Assembly: GCA_037176705.1 (NCBI GenBank)
Contig: CM073886.1
Location: forward strand, 7,460,001 to 7,524,000
Origin: Molossus alvarezi
Lineage: Eukaryota > Chordata > Mammalia > Chiroptera > Molossidae
Direction: 5' to 3'
Length of the DNA: 64,000 bases
In this document: one piece after another, positions 1 to 10,800 of the stretch
Layout: each line of letters begins with the position of its first letter
Position numbering within the stretch: the stretch's first letter is position 1
The notes under the pieces: generated by a model
Told to the model about the DNA's origin: nothing
What the model saw: the letters and a program-made list of their open reading frames with translations, nothing else
The model's database searches: none
Program-made: the position numbers and the translations under genes

Positions 1-3000
1 TCATATGTCTCTTGGCCATTTATATGTCCTGTTTGGAAAGGTGTCTATTTAGATCCTCTGCCCATTTTTTTAATTGGCTTCTTTGTCTTCCTTTTCTTGA
101 GTTGTGTGAGTACTCCATATATTTTGGAAATTAACTCCTTATCTGATGTATTGTTGGCAATTATGCTCTCCCATATAGTGGGTTCTCTTTCCATTTTGAT
201 GGTTGTTTCTTTTGCTGTGCAGAAGCTTTTGATTCTGATGTACTCCCATGTGTTCATTTTTCCCTTTGTTTCTATTGCCTTAGGCATTGTATCAGTGAAA
301 ATTTTGCTGCGTGTGATGTCTGAAATTTTGTTGCGTACATTTTCTTCTAGGATTTTTATGGATTCACAAGTCACATTTAAGTCTTTTACCCATTTTGAGT
401 TTATTCTTGTGTAGGGTGTAAGTTGGTGGTCTAGCTTCATTTTTTTTCTTTTTTCTTTTGCATGCAGTTGTCTAATTTTCCCAACACCATTTATTAAAGA
501 GGTTGTTTTCACTCTATTGCATGCTCTTGCCACCTTTGTCAAATATTAGTTGAGCATAATGTCTTGGGTCAATTTCAGGGTTCTCTGTTCTGTTCCATTG
601 ATCTATATGCCTGTTCTTGTGCTAGTACTAGGTTGTTTTGATTACAGTGGCTTTGTAGTATAACGTGATATCCAGTATTGTGATCCCTCCTACTTTGTCC
701 TTTTTTTTCAAGATTGCTGTGGCTATTTGAGGTCTTTTTTGGTTCCATATAAACTTTCGAAGTATTTGTTCTAGTTCTGTAAAATATGTTATTGGTATTT
801 TAATGGGGATTGCATTGAATCTATAGATTGCTTTGAGCTGTATGGACATTATAATGATGTTAATTTTTTCAATCCATGAGCAAGGTATATGCTTTCACTT
901 TTTTATTTTTATTTTTTTTTTATCCTCACCCGAGGACATTTTTCCATTTTTTGTACAGATAGAGTGGGAGGGAGAGAGAGGAAGAGAGAGAGAGGGAAAC
1001 ATCGATGCGAAAGGGACACATCGAGTGGCTGCCACCCACACGACCAACCAGGGCCGGGGACAAACTGCAACCGAAGTACGTGCCCTTAGCGGGAACCGAA
1101 CCCGGGTCTCTCTGGACCGCAGGCCGACGCTCTAACCGCTGAGCCAAACTGGCCAGGGCTGCTTTCACTTTTTTATATCTTCCTCTATTTCTTTTTTCAA
1201 TGTCCTGCAGTTTTCTGAAAATGGGCCCTTTACTGCTTTGGTTAAGTTTATTCCTAGGTATCTTAATTTTTTTGCCGCAATGATAAATGGGATTGTTTTT
1301 TTTAGTTTCTTTCCCTGTGAGTTCATTATTGGTGTATAATAATGCCATCAATTTCTTCATGTTAATTTTGTATTCTGCTACTTTGCCAAATTCGTTTAAT
1401 AAACCTAGTAGATTTTTGATGGAATGTTTAGGGTTTTCTATGTACAATATCATGTCATCTGCAAATAATGACAGTTTCACTTCCTCCTTTCCAATTTGGA
1501 TCTCATTTATTTTTTCTTCACGTCTAATAGCTGTGGCTAAGACTTCCAGTACTATGTTAAATAAGAGTGGTAAAACTGGGCATCCCTGTCTGGTTCCTGT
1601 TCTTAAGGAAAATGCTTTTAGTTTTTTCCCTTTTAATATGATGTTGGCTGTAGATTTGTCATATATGGCCTTTATGATGTTGAGATATGATCCCTCTATT
1701 CCCACATTGCTAAGTGTTTTTATCAGAAATGGGTGCTGGGTTTGTTGAATGCTTTTTCAGTGTCTATTGATATGATCATATGGTTTTTTCTTTCATTTTG
1801 TTTATGTGGTGTATCACATTTATTGATTTGTAAATATTGTACGAGACTTGCATCCCTGGGATGAATCTCACTTGGTCATGGTGAATAATTTTTTTAATGT
1901 ATTGCTCTATGCAATTTGCTAATATTTTAAGGATTTTGGCATCTATGTTCATCAGAGATATTGGCCTGTAGTTTTCTTTTATTGTAGTGTCTTTATCTGG
2001 TTTTGGAATAAGAATTATGCTGGTCTCATAAAATAAGTTTGGAAGTCTTCCTTCTTTTTGAATTTTAAAAATTGTGTAATGGGGAAGGGTGTTAGTTCTT
2101 TGAATGTTTGGTAAAACTCTCCCTTGAAGCCGTCCAGGCCCGGGCTTTTGTTTGTTGGGAGAGTCTTGATTACATATTCAATTTCCTTAGTTGTTATTGG
2201 TCTGTTCAAGTTTTCTGTCTCTTCCCAGTTCAGTTTTGGGAGACTATATATTTCTAGAAATTTGTCTATTTTGCTTAGATTGTCAAATTTGCTGCCATAT
2301 AATTGTTCATAATATTTGTTAACAATTCTTTGTATTTCTTTGTTGCTGGTTGTTACTTCTCCTCTTTCATTTCTGATTTCGTTCTTTGGGTCCTCTCTCT
2401 TTGTTGCTTGGTGAGTCTTGCTAAGGGTCCATCAATCTTGTTTTCTTTTCAAAGAACCAGCTCTTAATTTCATTGATATTTTAGTTGTTCTTTTAGTCTC
2501 TATGTCATTTATTTCTGCTGTGACCTTTACTATTTCTTTTCTTTTACTTGGTCTGGGTTTTTCTTTCTTTTCTTTTTTGCTTTCTAGGTTTTTAAGTTGT
2601 GAGGTTAGATAGTCAATTAGAAAATTTTCTTGTTTCTTGAGGTAGGCCTGTAGTGCTATGTTCCTTCTCAGGACAGCTTTCACTGTGTCCCATAGATTTT
2701 GGGTTGTTGTGTGTATATTTACATTGGTTTCTAGGAAGGTTTTAATTTCTATCTTGAGCCCCTTGGTAACCCATTCACTGTTTAATAACATGATATTTAG
2801 CCTTCATGTGTTTAAATGTTTTTTCATGTTCTTGTTGTAATTGATTTCTGCTTTCATGCCATTGTGTTCTGAGATGTTTGATATGATTTCAATCTTCTTG
2901 AACTTATAGAGACTTAGTTTGTGTCCTAACATGTGGTCTATCTTTGAGAATGTCCCATGTGCACTTGAGCAGAATGTGAATTCTGCGGTGTGGGGTGTAA

Positions 3001-3547
3001 TTCTTTGTAGATATCTATTAAATCCATTTGATCTAGTGCATTATTTAGAGTCTCTGTTTCCTTACTCATTTTTTGTTTAGAGGATCTATCCAGTGATGTC
3101 AATGGATTTTGAAGTCCCCTGTTATGGTTGTATTGCCGTCGATTTCTCCTTTGAAGTCCTCCAGAAGTTTTTAAATATATTTTGGTGCTTCTCTATTGGG
3201 TGCATATATGTTTACCAAGGTTATATCTTCCTGTTGGACAGATCCTTTCAATATTATGTCGTGACCTTCTTTGTGTCTAGTTATGGCCTTCATTTTGAAG
3301 TCTATTTTATTGGGTATGAGTATTGATACCCTAGTCTTTATTTCATTTCCATTTGCTTGGTAGATTTTTTTTTTCATCCCTTCACTTTCAACCTATGTGA
3401 GTGTTTTGCTGTGAGGTGGGTCTCTTGTAAACAACATATATATAAGTCATGCTTTCTTATCCAATCTGCTACTCTGTGTCTTTTGATCAGAGCGTTCAAT
3501 ACATTTACATTTAAGGTGATAATTGATATGTACTTATTTATTGCCAT
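1..3547 (-). pseudogene. L1-A ORF2 (endonuclease/reverse transcriptase), partial and broken
   Basis: The start codon is read at 3547-3545 (minus), in the same context as the ORF2 starts of L1-B and L1-C (MAINKYIS-like). Surviving pieces include an endonuclease segment near 3171-3377 (VNIYAPN), a palm segment near 2015-2209 ([20 protein letters not shown]) and the reverse transcriptase core near 1180-1705, with RTGTRQGCP and the catalytic FADD in [11 protein letters not shown]. The C-terminal region continues to position 1. Several frameshifts and a SINE interrupt it, so no functional protein is expected. The family product nicks DNA and primes reverse transcription of L1 RNA. Confidence 0.88.
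907..1160 (-). mobile_element. VES-type tRNA-derived SINE
   Basis: Minus-strand order is a tRNA-like head ending at 1160 (ccctggccagtttggctcag), a B-box-like gggttcggttcccg, a CT-rich body and an A-rich tail near 907-925. It is flanked by a perfect 16-bp TSD (891-906 and 1161-1176), showing L1-mediated insertion into L1-A ORF2. Both pol III boxes are well preserved, so this is one of the younger SINEs in the window. Confidence 0.93.
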
Positions 3548-3617
3548 TTTTGTTTAGTGTGGTACTATTTTTCTTCCCATTTCTTCTACTAATTACAGCA
3601 GTCCTTTTAACATTTCT

Positions 3618-4467
3618 TGCAGTGCTGGTTTGGTGCTAATATTCCCTTAGCTTTCTTTTTTTTTTTTTTTTGGTCTGGGAAGCTCTTTATTTGACCTTTC
3701 ATTTTGAATAATGGCCCTGCTGGATAGAATAGTCTTAGATTCAGATCTTTGTTTTTCATTACTTTGATGACTTCATGCTGTTCCCTTCTGGCCTCTAGTG
3801 TTTCTGTTGAGAAGTCAGCTGATAGCCTTATGGGGGTTTCTTTGTAGGTAACCTGTTGCTTATCTCTTGCTGCCTCTAGGATTCTCTCTTTGTCTTTAAT
3901 TTTTGGCATTTTAATTATTATGTGTCTTGGTGTGGGTCTGTTTGGGTTCTTCTTACTTGGGGCTCTGTGATTCTTGAACTTTAATGCCTTTTTTGTTCAC
4001 CAAGTTAGGGAAATTTTCTGTCACTGTTTCTTCAAATATATTCTCTAAGCCTTGCTCATTTTCTTCTTCTTCTGAAACTCCCATGATGCAGATATAGTTT
4101 TATCTGAAGTTGTCCCACAGTTCTTTTAAGCCATTTTCCTGTTTTTTAATTGTTTTCTCATTTTGGTTTTCTGACTGGGTGATTTCTCTTTTTTCTACCC
4201 TGTCTTACAATTCCCTGATCTAGTTCTCAGCTTCCTCTATTCTGCTGGTTATTCCTTCCAATGTGTTCTTTATTTCTGCTATGTCATTCTTCATTTCCTA
4301 TTTTTGGTTTTTAATATTTCTATATCTTTACTCATGCTGTTGAGCTTCCTCATTATTATCTCTCTGAACTCTACCTCTGATAACTTGCTTACCTGCATTT
4401 CATTTATGTCATCTTCAGTAATGATCTCTTGCTCTTTCAGTTGGGATTTGTTTTTTTGTTTCACCAT
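3618..4467 (-). pseudogene. L1-A ORF1 (RNA-binding coiled-coil protein), broken
   Basis: The start is the ATG at 4467-4465 (minus), giving MVKQKNKSQLKEQE, which matches the ORF1 starts of L1-C and L1-E. A coiled-coil-like stretch rich in K, E and L follows (KLSEVEFREIIMRKLNSMSK). The frame stops at about 4291, and the rest survives only in other frames. The C-terminal domain is visible at about 3660-3909 (KIKDKERILEAARDKQQVTY, then RLSADFSTETLEARRE). The length of about 850 bases is normal for ORF1. The exact 3' end is approximate. Confidence 0.8.
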
Positions 4468-5320
4468 TTTGGCTGTCTCAGTGGATTTTGGAGCCTGCCA
4501 AATTTTCCCTGTGGGTGTTGGTGTTTCACTGTTTGTGGCTCTCTCTACTGAGTTTGGATGAGCATGGAGAGGACCTACATTAAACACCACTGTCAAGTTT
4601 TACTTTCCTGGGTAGATTTGCAAGCCCAGGAAAAGTGCAGTTATCCTCTAGCTTTTTGCCTGAAAACTATTAGTCTCAGTTACTTGATAAGCCTTGTTCT
4701 GAATGAAAAAATCCTTCAGGTGTTCAGGATAAGAGGATTTCCAGTGGGTGGGGCAGGTGCTTGCTGGCTGTTAATGAGCCTCAATTTGAATTTCTCTGGC
4801 CCAGTGGGTGGTGTTAAATTTCTGAGGGAAGGGCTGTTGCTTCTTCCCAGGACTCTGGGGAGGTGCTCTTTGAGATAGATGACTACTGTCCTATGAGAGA
4901 GTGATTCAGCAAAAAACTCCCAGTGCCCTCCCAGCTCTCCAAGCTCTCAAGTTTCCACAGAGTGTCAGTCCAGTCTGCCCTCCCTCTGCTGGAGCCCTAG
5001 GTGAGTGGCTCTTGCTAATTTAGTGCTTTGTCCTGGCCCTTTGTGTGGTGGAGCTGGCTTGGGCTGTTAACCCCAAGAAAGCTGTTCACAGCTAGAACAG
5101 CTTCTGACCATGGGCTCCCAGCCCACCCTCTCTTGCCTCTACAGTTCCTGCAAGGCTTGATTTAGTGTTCTTTTTCTGTCACTGGTTATATGGGTCCTCT
5201 CTATCTGCTTTTCTGTTGCTTTTTCCTGGTGATTTGTCTTTATTTTGGTTGTAATTCCAGTTTGATCCTAGGAGATGGTCTGTGTAGCTTCCATTCACTC
5301 TGCCGCCATTTTGGAATCTC
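4468..5320 (-). promoter_or_regulatory. L1-A 5' UTR / internal promoter with YY1-like site
   Basis: This minus-strand 5' UTR of about 850 bases precedes ORF1. At 5302-5312 the minus strand reads aaaatggcggc, the consensus YY1 core, within 20 bases of the element's 5' end. YY1 at this place is known to set the start site of human L1 transcription; the role here is inferred by analogy. The same motif, more or less decayed, opens L1-B, L1-C and L1-G. Confidence 0.7.
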
Positions 5321-7439
5321 CCCTTCACCTCTTCACCCACCCTTTCACCTTCCTTCTGGCAGCCATCCTACCTCCTGTTTTCAAACACAAGTTTGCACGA
5401 TGCTGCTTAGAGACCAAACGTGAGTGTGAAAACCATTCTAAACCATAGTCAGACCAGATACCCCAACATACTATCTGTGTGATTTTAGAGAAGTGGCTTT
5501 GTCCCTCCGCAAGTTTCCTAATCTCCAAAACTGAGAAAATAATATCTATGCCTTGGCCTTTTTAGAGAGTAGGCCGAGTGCAGAGGTTAGGGGCCAGGTT
5601 ACCAGCCTAATATCCTACCCCACCTTGGCAATCACTACTTGCCTGTGTTTCTTTCTCCCTTTTCTTTTCTGTCCATGCTTTTGGTTAGCTCACTTTTTTC
5701 CCCCCAGCTATGTTCTTTCTTGGTCCATAAGTTTGGTCTTCTCAACAGTCCACTCATAGCAGTAGTATTATTACTCTGCCGGTCAACTTTTCGCTCATTA
5801 TAAATTAGCATTTTGAAGTATTCTCATTTACATAGGGCACCCCAAAGATAACCTGATCCACAGCTAAAAGGGCAATTGTTGTACTGCATATGTCATTGAG
5901 GTAAAGCCCTTGCAGGAAATAGCAAGCTAAGGGCAGCTGATTATAATGAAAGGCTTACACAGGGCATAAATGCTTCAGGCATAATAAGAACACTGACTGA
6001 AAGAATTGATCTATTTCAGCAGAAAGATAGCTACCAAAAAGAAAACCTTTCCTAAGGGAGTGCCCTGCCAATGTGTGCACCTTAGGAAGGCTGGATCCAT
6101 ACTTTAGGAGAGAGCAACCAGCTTTGTTGACAGGTCATAAGTCAAGAAATAAGTTTAATAATGAAGTCATTGAAAAACACCATTTCAACATCAGGCTGTA
6201 AAGTTGGCCTCTGAAGAGGAGGACTTCAGAAAGTTTTTGAACCTATTATTTGTTGATATCAGATGTTAAACTTAGAAGACTACATTTTGAAGATTTATGG
6301 AGTAGTGTTTAGGCATCATGACCTGGACCTACTCCAGAGTTCTATGTATTATCTACATGAATCCATTCAGACCAACTATGTACAACTTGGTTTTTATTGT
6401 GTATTCTCTTCTGGTCAATTCCTGTTGTTCTGTTATCCTCTAGCCATGGACTCTCGCACTTTGCCTACCAGCTGTAGCACTATTTTTGAGGCAATGGGTC
6501 TGTGAACCTTGGAGCCCATGTTGCTTTATGCACTGGATTTAGGCTTTTTATTTTCCTTCACTGGTGTCCTGGTCATTAGTTAGGACTTTACCTCTCTCAT
6601 CTTAGACCCATCCATGAATGGTGCAGCCTTGAGTGGGAACTGCTGCTCCAGCTTCTGCTTCATGAAACCAACTACTGACACTGGTCCCTTGGCTGGTGCC
6701 TTGGCTGGGTTCACCCCAGTCCTTCTTTCCCCCACCCTGTGCCTGGGTCTGGCAGGTCCTCTAATTCAACCTCCCTGAATGTAGTAGAATAATTTCTCTA
6801 CTCTTAGAAGTATCATCTAATGGTGGGCCACCCCCATTATGAAAGTCTACAATGAGGGGGAAGGGAGGGGCACACTCTATGTAGAAGCACACCCCTAAAC
6901 TTCAGAAGTGTACTTTGTTTCCATACATCAGTCTCAAAAATTGCTGAACTTAATTTTCTTTTTCTCTTTCTCCATCATCCTGCCAAATAAGAGCAGAGAT
7001 CAAAATGACACTGGGCCCTGGGGAAGGCTGCAGATTAAAGTCAACTTATCGGGTGCTACAGCAGAAGAAGGTGGGTGACACAGGGAGGTCAGAGCTAAAT
7101 GCATTAGTAAGTGGAACATATATCTTCAGCTAACATTCATCCTCTCTACATTTTATGCACAATCTTTTTAGACTCCTCCAACTCACTAGGGCCATAACCA
7201 TACTTGATCAGCCCTCAAAGAAGCCTCTGAGAAAGAGACTCTCCAAAGGAAGGTTTCTCTCAGCCAGGTTTCCTGAGACATCTGCTTTTATTGCTGCCAA
7301 GAATGTATTCCTCTTTTGGGTAACAGAATTCATATTTTCTTTGGGGGGTCACTCCTTTTCCATACTCTCAACCCAACAGGATTTTAGGTAGCATGTGACC
7401 CAGGTGGGGCTAATTGGGATTCCATTCTCTCTGGCTGTA
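5321..7439. other. Unique DNA, no gene recognised
   Basis: I see no convincing ORF, RNA gene or repeat here. All ORFs are short and lack recognisable motifs. 6600-6770 has open, somewhat protein-like text on the minus strand, but no family could be named. Confidence 0.5.
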
Positions 7440-7773
7440 GTGTTAGTTTAGTGATGGCACATGACCCAAGCTTATCCAACCAATTGTAGTCATTCCCTTT
7501 GCTGGACTCATTGGAAAAGAGTATCCCTTTTTGTTAAAGTTGCTGGGAGGATAAAAGATAAACCTGAAAGTGATGGCTGGTACCTTTATCCTGTGAAGGC
7601 TCAGCTTATCTGACAGGCAGCCAACATGCAGGAAAGCACAGTCAAGAGGCTGGAGAAAACAAAACTGAATCCAGTAGCCAGCATCTGAGCCCCTGGATCC
7701 AGTTGTGCCTGAAGTATCAGTAGCCACCCCTTTACTTTATAGTTATTGAGCCAATAGCACGCTCTCCCTTTAA

Positions 7774-8023
7774 TTAATTATTTATTTATTTTAATCCTCA
7801 GCAGAGGATATGTTTTTTTTTTTTTTTTTTTTTTTAATTGACTCTAGAGAGAGGGAGAAAAGAAGAAAAATTTTGATGTGAGAAAGAAACATCGATTGGT
7901 TACTTCCTGTATGCGCCCTGACTGGGGATCAAACCTGCAACCCAGGTATGTGCCCTGATCAGAAACTGAACCTGCGACCTTTTGGTATATGGGACGGCAC
8001 TCCAACCAACTGAGCCTCCCAGT
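7774..8023 (-). mobile_element. VES-like SINE in the LTR relic
   Basis: On the minus strand the head is at about 8023, with box-B-like text near 7922-7936, a CT-rich body and a long A/T tail around 7806-7836. A 12-bp perfect TSD (ctctccctttaa, 7762-7773 and 8024-8035) delimits it. The head differs more from the other SINEs, suggesting an older or different subfamily. Confidence 0.85.
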
Positions 8024-8056
8024 CTCTCCCTTTAAAAATCTTAATTCATTAATTAG

Positions 8057-8057
<1 letters not shown>

Positions 8058-8087
<30 letters not shown>
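8058..8087. repeat. (TTA)n microsatellite
   Basis: About ten uninterrupted TTA units lie within the MaLR-like LTR relic, just after the SINE. Confidence 0.95.
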
Positions 8088-8145
8088 CTATTTAAGCCAG
8101 GTTGAGTTTCTGTTAACTGCAGCCCAAAGACTCCTAACTAGTACA

Positions 8146-9224
8146 GCTGGTTATTATATCTAGACCCTGCACTCTGACTCTATGGACTCCAGAGGACACT
8201 TACCAAGTTTCATAGTGCATTCTCAGATATTTGTGTCCCCCAGGTTCTGTTATGATGTCTTGGGATCCTCTCTTTCATCATTCTCTTCCACCGAGGGTTC
8301 CTTCTATGTCAGAGCTGGAACTATGAGACTGTGAGATGACCCTCAGCATCAATTACCCACTTAGGAGTCAGAAACACTCACATTTCCTGAAACACTTGTC
8401 TTTTAGGTGGAAGAATTCACAGTATACAACTGGGATTCTCTAAAATGTAGGCTGATGTGGAGGTTTCTCATCTTATAATATCAGTAGTCCTCAATTTGTG
8501 AATGGGGTGTGTATATGTCTTACCAGGAAAACATTATGCAGGAGGTGGTTGGGTTCCTCGGATAGCCCACAAGACCAAATTCACCCACAATGTAGGTGAG
8601 CGATAGTGCTATCTTAATCATTCTATAGGCTGGGATTATATTGGGATAACTCATTCCAAATTCCACCTGGAGAAAGAGGAAGATCTGTTTCCCAGACACA
8701 TCCCTATCAGTGGGAGTTCTCTCTCCCCCAGCTGTCACCCCCAGCTGCAGGCTGCCACAGCAAGGCTCCCATTAAAATTCTAGGTCCTACCGTTTCAGCT
8801 GGGTCCCCTGCAGCTGCCATTTATGTGATGAGACTCCTTGATCTAACCCAGATCGTCATGGAACATCAGGTCTGTATGGCTAGTTACTTATGGGCATCTG
8901 CATTGGCATGTAAAATTCAAAATATGCAAACTCAACTCACTCTGCCTTCCACAAGCTGCCACCCATATCCCTAACGTGACGGTACAACTCTAGACCCAGT
9001 TGTTCAGGACAGAAATTAAGGAGTCATTTAAGATATACATCCCTTCTTAGTTATTTGTTATTGTCAACCAGTCACTGTGTCCTCAGGTCCTTACTTTAGA
9101 TGGTCATCACTCTGTCCCTTGTACTCTGTCCCCATGGTCACGATCTTCAGTAAGGCCGTCATAAATTCCCATCAGGATCATAGCCTAGTCTCGGAAGTGG
9201 TCTTGCTGCTTTTCCTGGCCCCCC
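8146..9224. other. Unique DNA, no gene recognised
   Basis: No gene or repeat could be named. The longest ORFs are under 75 codons and lack domain-like composition. Confidence 0.5.
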
Positions 9225-9424
9225 TTAGTCTCAGTTCCACACTTCAGCCAAAGAGATTGTTCTAAAATACAAATCTGAGCAGACCGTGCCCCACCGACAT
9301 CCTTCCCGCTCCTCACAGAGTTCAGGTTTAGGTCCAGCCTCTTACCCTAACTGCCGAGCTGCATGTGATCTGGCTCTTGACATCTTCCCCTTTGTGTGAG
9401 CCATTTCGTGTGTGACCACACTGA
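9225..9424 (+). mobile_element. L2 relic, sense, 5' portion
   Basis: The text 'cttcagccaaagagattgttctaaaatacaaatctgagcaga' followed by 'gctgcatgtgatctggctcttgacatcttcc' parallels the L2 3'-region consensus I recall (ccagagtgatctttctaaaacacaaatctgatcatg ... gcatgatctggcccc). It seems to resume at 9960-10090 after an antisense L2 piece. Confidence 0.5.
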
Positions 9425-9959
9425 TTCGTCCAATACATATTTATTAAGTGCCAGCCACTGCCTTTTCTTGACATGGGGAACGTAGCAGTGAACAGAAACA
9501 AAATCCCTGACCTCATGGTCTTCACTCTACTGGGGAGATGGATGGACTCTACCAGGAGGCAGCGAGTGCAGTGGGAGAAGCAACGCAAGAGACGTAGGGA
9601 GGAAGAAGGGAAGTTGGTGCAATCTAGAAGAGGGTACTCAGGAAACACTTCATCAAGGAGGTGATAGATTTGAATCCAGACTAGAAGGGAGTGAAGAAGC
9701 AAGCTGTGTGGATATCTAGAGGAGAACACAGTAAGTGCAGAGGCCCGTGGGTAACTTCAGGAGTCAGTAAGAAGGCTAGTGTGGCTGGAGCAGAGGGGGA
9801 AGAGAGACAGGAAGTGGGTTGAGGCAGATCATTTAGACTCTTGTGGACAGTTCATCATTACTACTTTGATTTTTATCTTGAGTGAGATGGAAAACCATTG
9901 GGTTGTTCTGATCCTAAGGGCCATGAGCTCTGACTTTTATATCTTAAAGATCAACTACT
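9425..9959 (-). mobile_element. L2 relic, antisense
   Basis: The plus strand runs 'aatacatatttattaagtgccagccactgcc', 'gtagcagtgaacagaaacaaaatccctgacctcatgg', 'ggagcagagggggaagag', 'cagatcatttagactcttgtgg', 'atggaaaaccattgggttg'. This is the order expected of the reverse complement of the L2 3' end. It is strongly diverged. The same family and orientation recur at 52430-52930. Confidence 0.55.
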
Positions 9960-10090
9960 TGTTCCCTAGAATGTGTCACTCTGTATCCTTGCCATAGCCT
10001 ACATCGTTCTCTCGGCTGGCAGCACCCACCCCGTCACCTCTCTATTTCTCTGAGTCACCTTTTCAGCAGGACCTTCCCTAACCCTGAGGG
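9960..10090 (+). mobile_element. L2 relic, sense, 3' continuation
   Basis: 'cttgttccctagaatgtg' and 'gagtcaccttttcagcaggaccttccctaaccc' resemble L2 consensus text downstream of that at 9225-9424, as expected if the antisense L2 had split one older copy. Confidence 0.4.
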
Positions 10091-10239
10091 TCAATTCAGG
10101 GGCATGTCGGTGCTCTGATAGCACTGCCGTTAGCAAGTGTGTGTGGAATGAGGGACCAGTGAGGAAGGTACAAATCTGATTGAAGGGGAAGGGTGCATTT
10201 GTGCAGGGAGGTAGGTGAGCAGGTGTTACTCTGGATAAC

Positions 10240-10445
10240 TAGTATTTTGTGCATGTTCACTGCCTGCCAGGCATTTGCTGAGTGCTTCCCATGGATGGTG
10301 TTGTTCATGCTCAGAACTCTGATGTGGATTTTCGAAAACATTTTTAAGAGGAGAGGACTGATCATGGAGAGGCGCAGTGACTTGTTTAAGGTCCCACACA
10401 CGGCAAAGGATGGAGGTGGGACTTGAACAGCAGGACTTTGTGCCT
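10240..10445 (+). mobile_element. MIR SINE relic, sense
   Basis: The text includes 'cactgcctgccaggcatttgctgagtgctt', then 'gagaggcgcagtgacttgtttaaggtcccacac' and 'gggacttgaacagcaggactttg'. This follows the MIR order (core, 'gttaagtgacttgcccaaggtcacac', 'ggattcgaacccagg'). Confidence 0.7.
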
Positions 10446-10717
10446 GGATGAGGAAAAGTAATCCACTTCCCCATAGGCTTGCTTCCTGGAAAATCAGCGC
10501 CATATCAAAACTGTAAGAACTAGGTCTGGGCAGGTACATTTCGACAGAGGTCAAGGATGGGCAGTATGTCCAGCTTATTCCTTGTTACTTCTCTGAGACA
10601 GAGTCTGTCCAAGGTGAGGTAGGAAGGAGTGTTATACTTGTAGGCAGCGGGAGAATCAGTGTCCCAGTTAAGATTGGGACACACCTGGGTATTGTCCTAG
10701 CCCTCTCTGTTGTCACC

Positions 10718-10800
10718 TGGGAGGCCTGGGAAAGTCACTAAGATACTCCGGACTTGGGTTCCTCCTCTGTAGAACAGGAATTTGATTATTTGTAGAGATT
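10718..10800 (-). mobile_element. MIR relic, antisense
   Basis: 'gggaaagtcactaagatactccggacttgggttcctcctctgtagaacagg' parallels the antisense MIR text 'gggcaagtcacttaacctctctgagcctcagtttcctcatctgtaaaatgg'. Confidence 0.6.

Larger units (their letters stand above)
1..5320 (-). mobile_element. L1-A: LINE-1, antisense, 3' end beyond window
   Basis: Reading the minus strand from 5320 down to 1 gives a 5' UTR, a decayed ORF1 and most of ORF2. The window edge cuts ORF2 in its C-terminal part, so the 3' UTR and poly-A are not seen. Order and sequence match the other young-type L1 copies here (B, C, E, G). The 5' end is placed at about 5320, where similarity to the starts of L1-B and L1-G stops and unique DNA begins. 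Stops and frameshifts break both ORFs. One VES-type SINE (907-1160) lies inside ORF2. No TSD can be tested because the 3' end is missing. Confidence 0.93.
7440..8145 (+). mobile_element. MaLR-like LTR relic (MLT1-type), split by a SINE
   Basis: The text 'gcccctggatccagttgtgcctgaag', 'gagccaatag', then, after the SINE, 'taagccaggttgagtttctgtt' and the terminal 'ctaactagtaca' resemble the 3' half of an ancient MaLR/MLT1 solo LTR ending in CTAACTAATACA. It is diverged and its 5' limit is uncertain. A SINE (7774-8023) and a TTA microsatellite interrupt it. Family assignment is from memory of the consensus. Confidence 0.5.

Noticed and set aside
6600..6770. Possible processed pseudogene on the minus strand
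   Set aside because: Text such as MKQKLEQQFPLK looks protein-like, but no family could be named and there is no poly-A tail or TSD.
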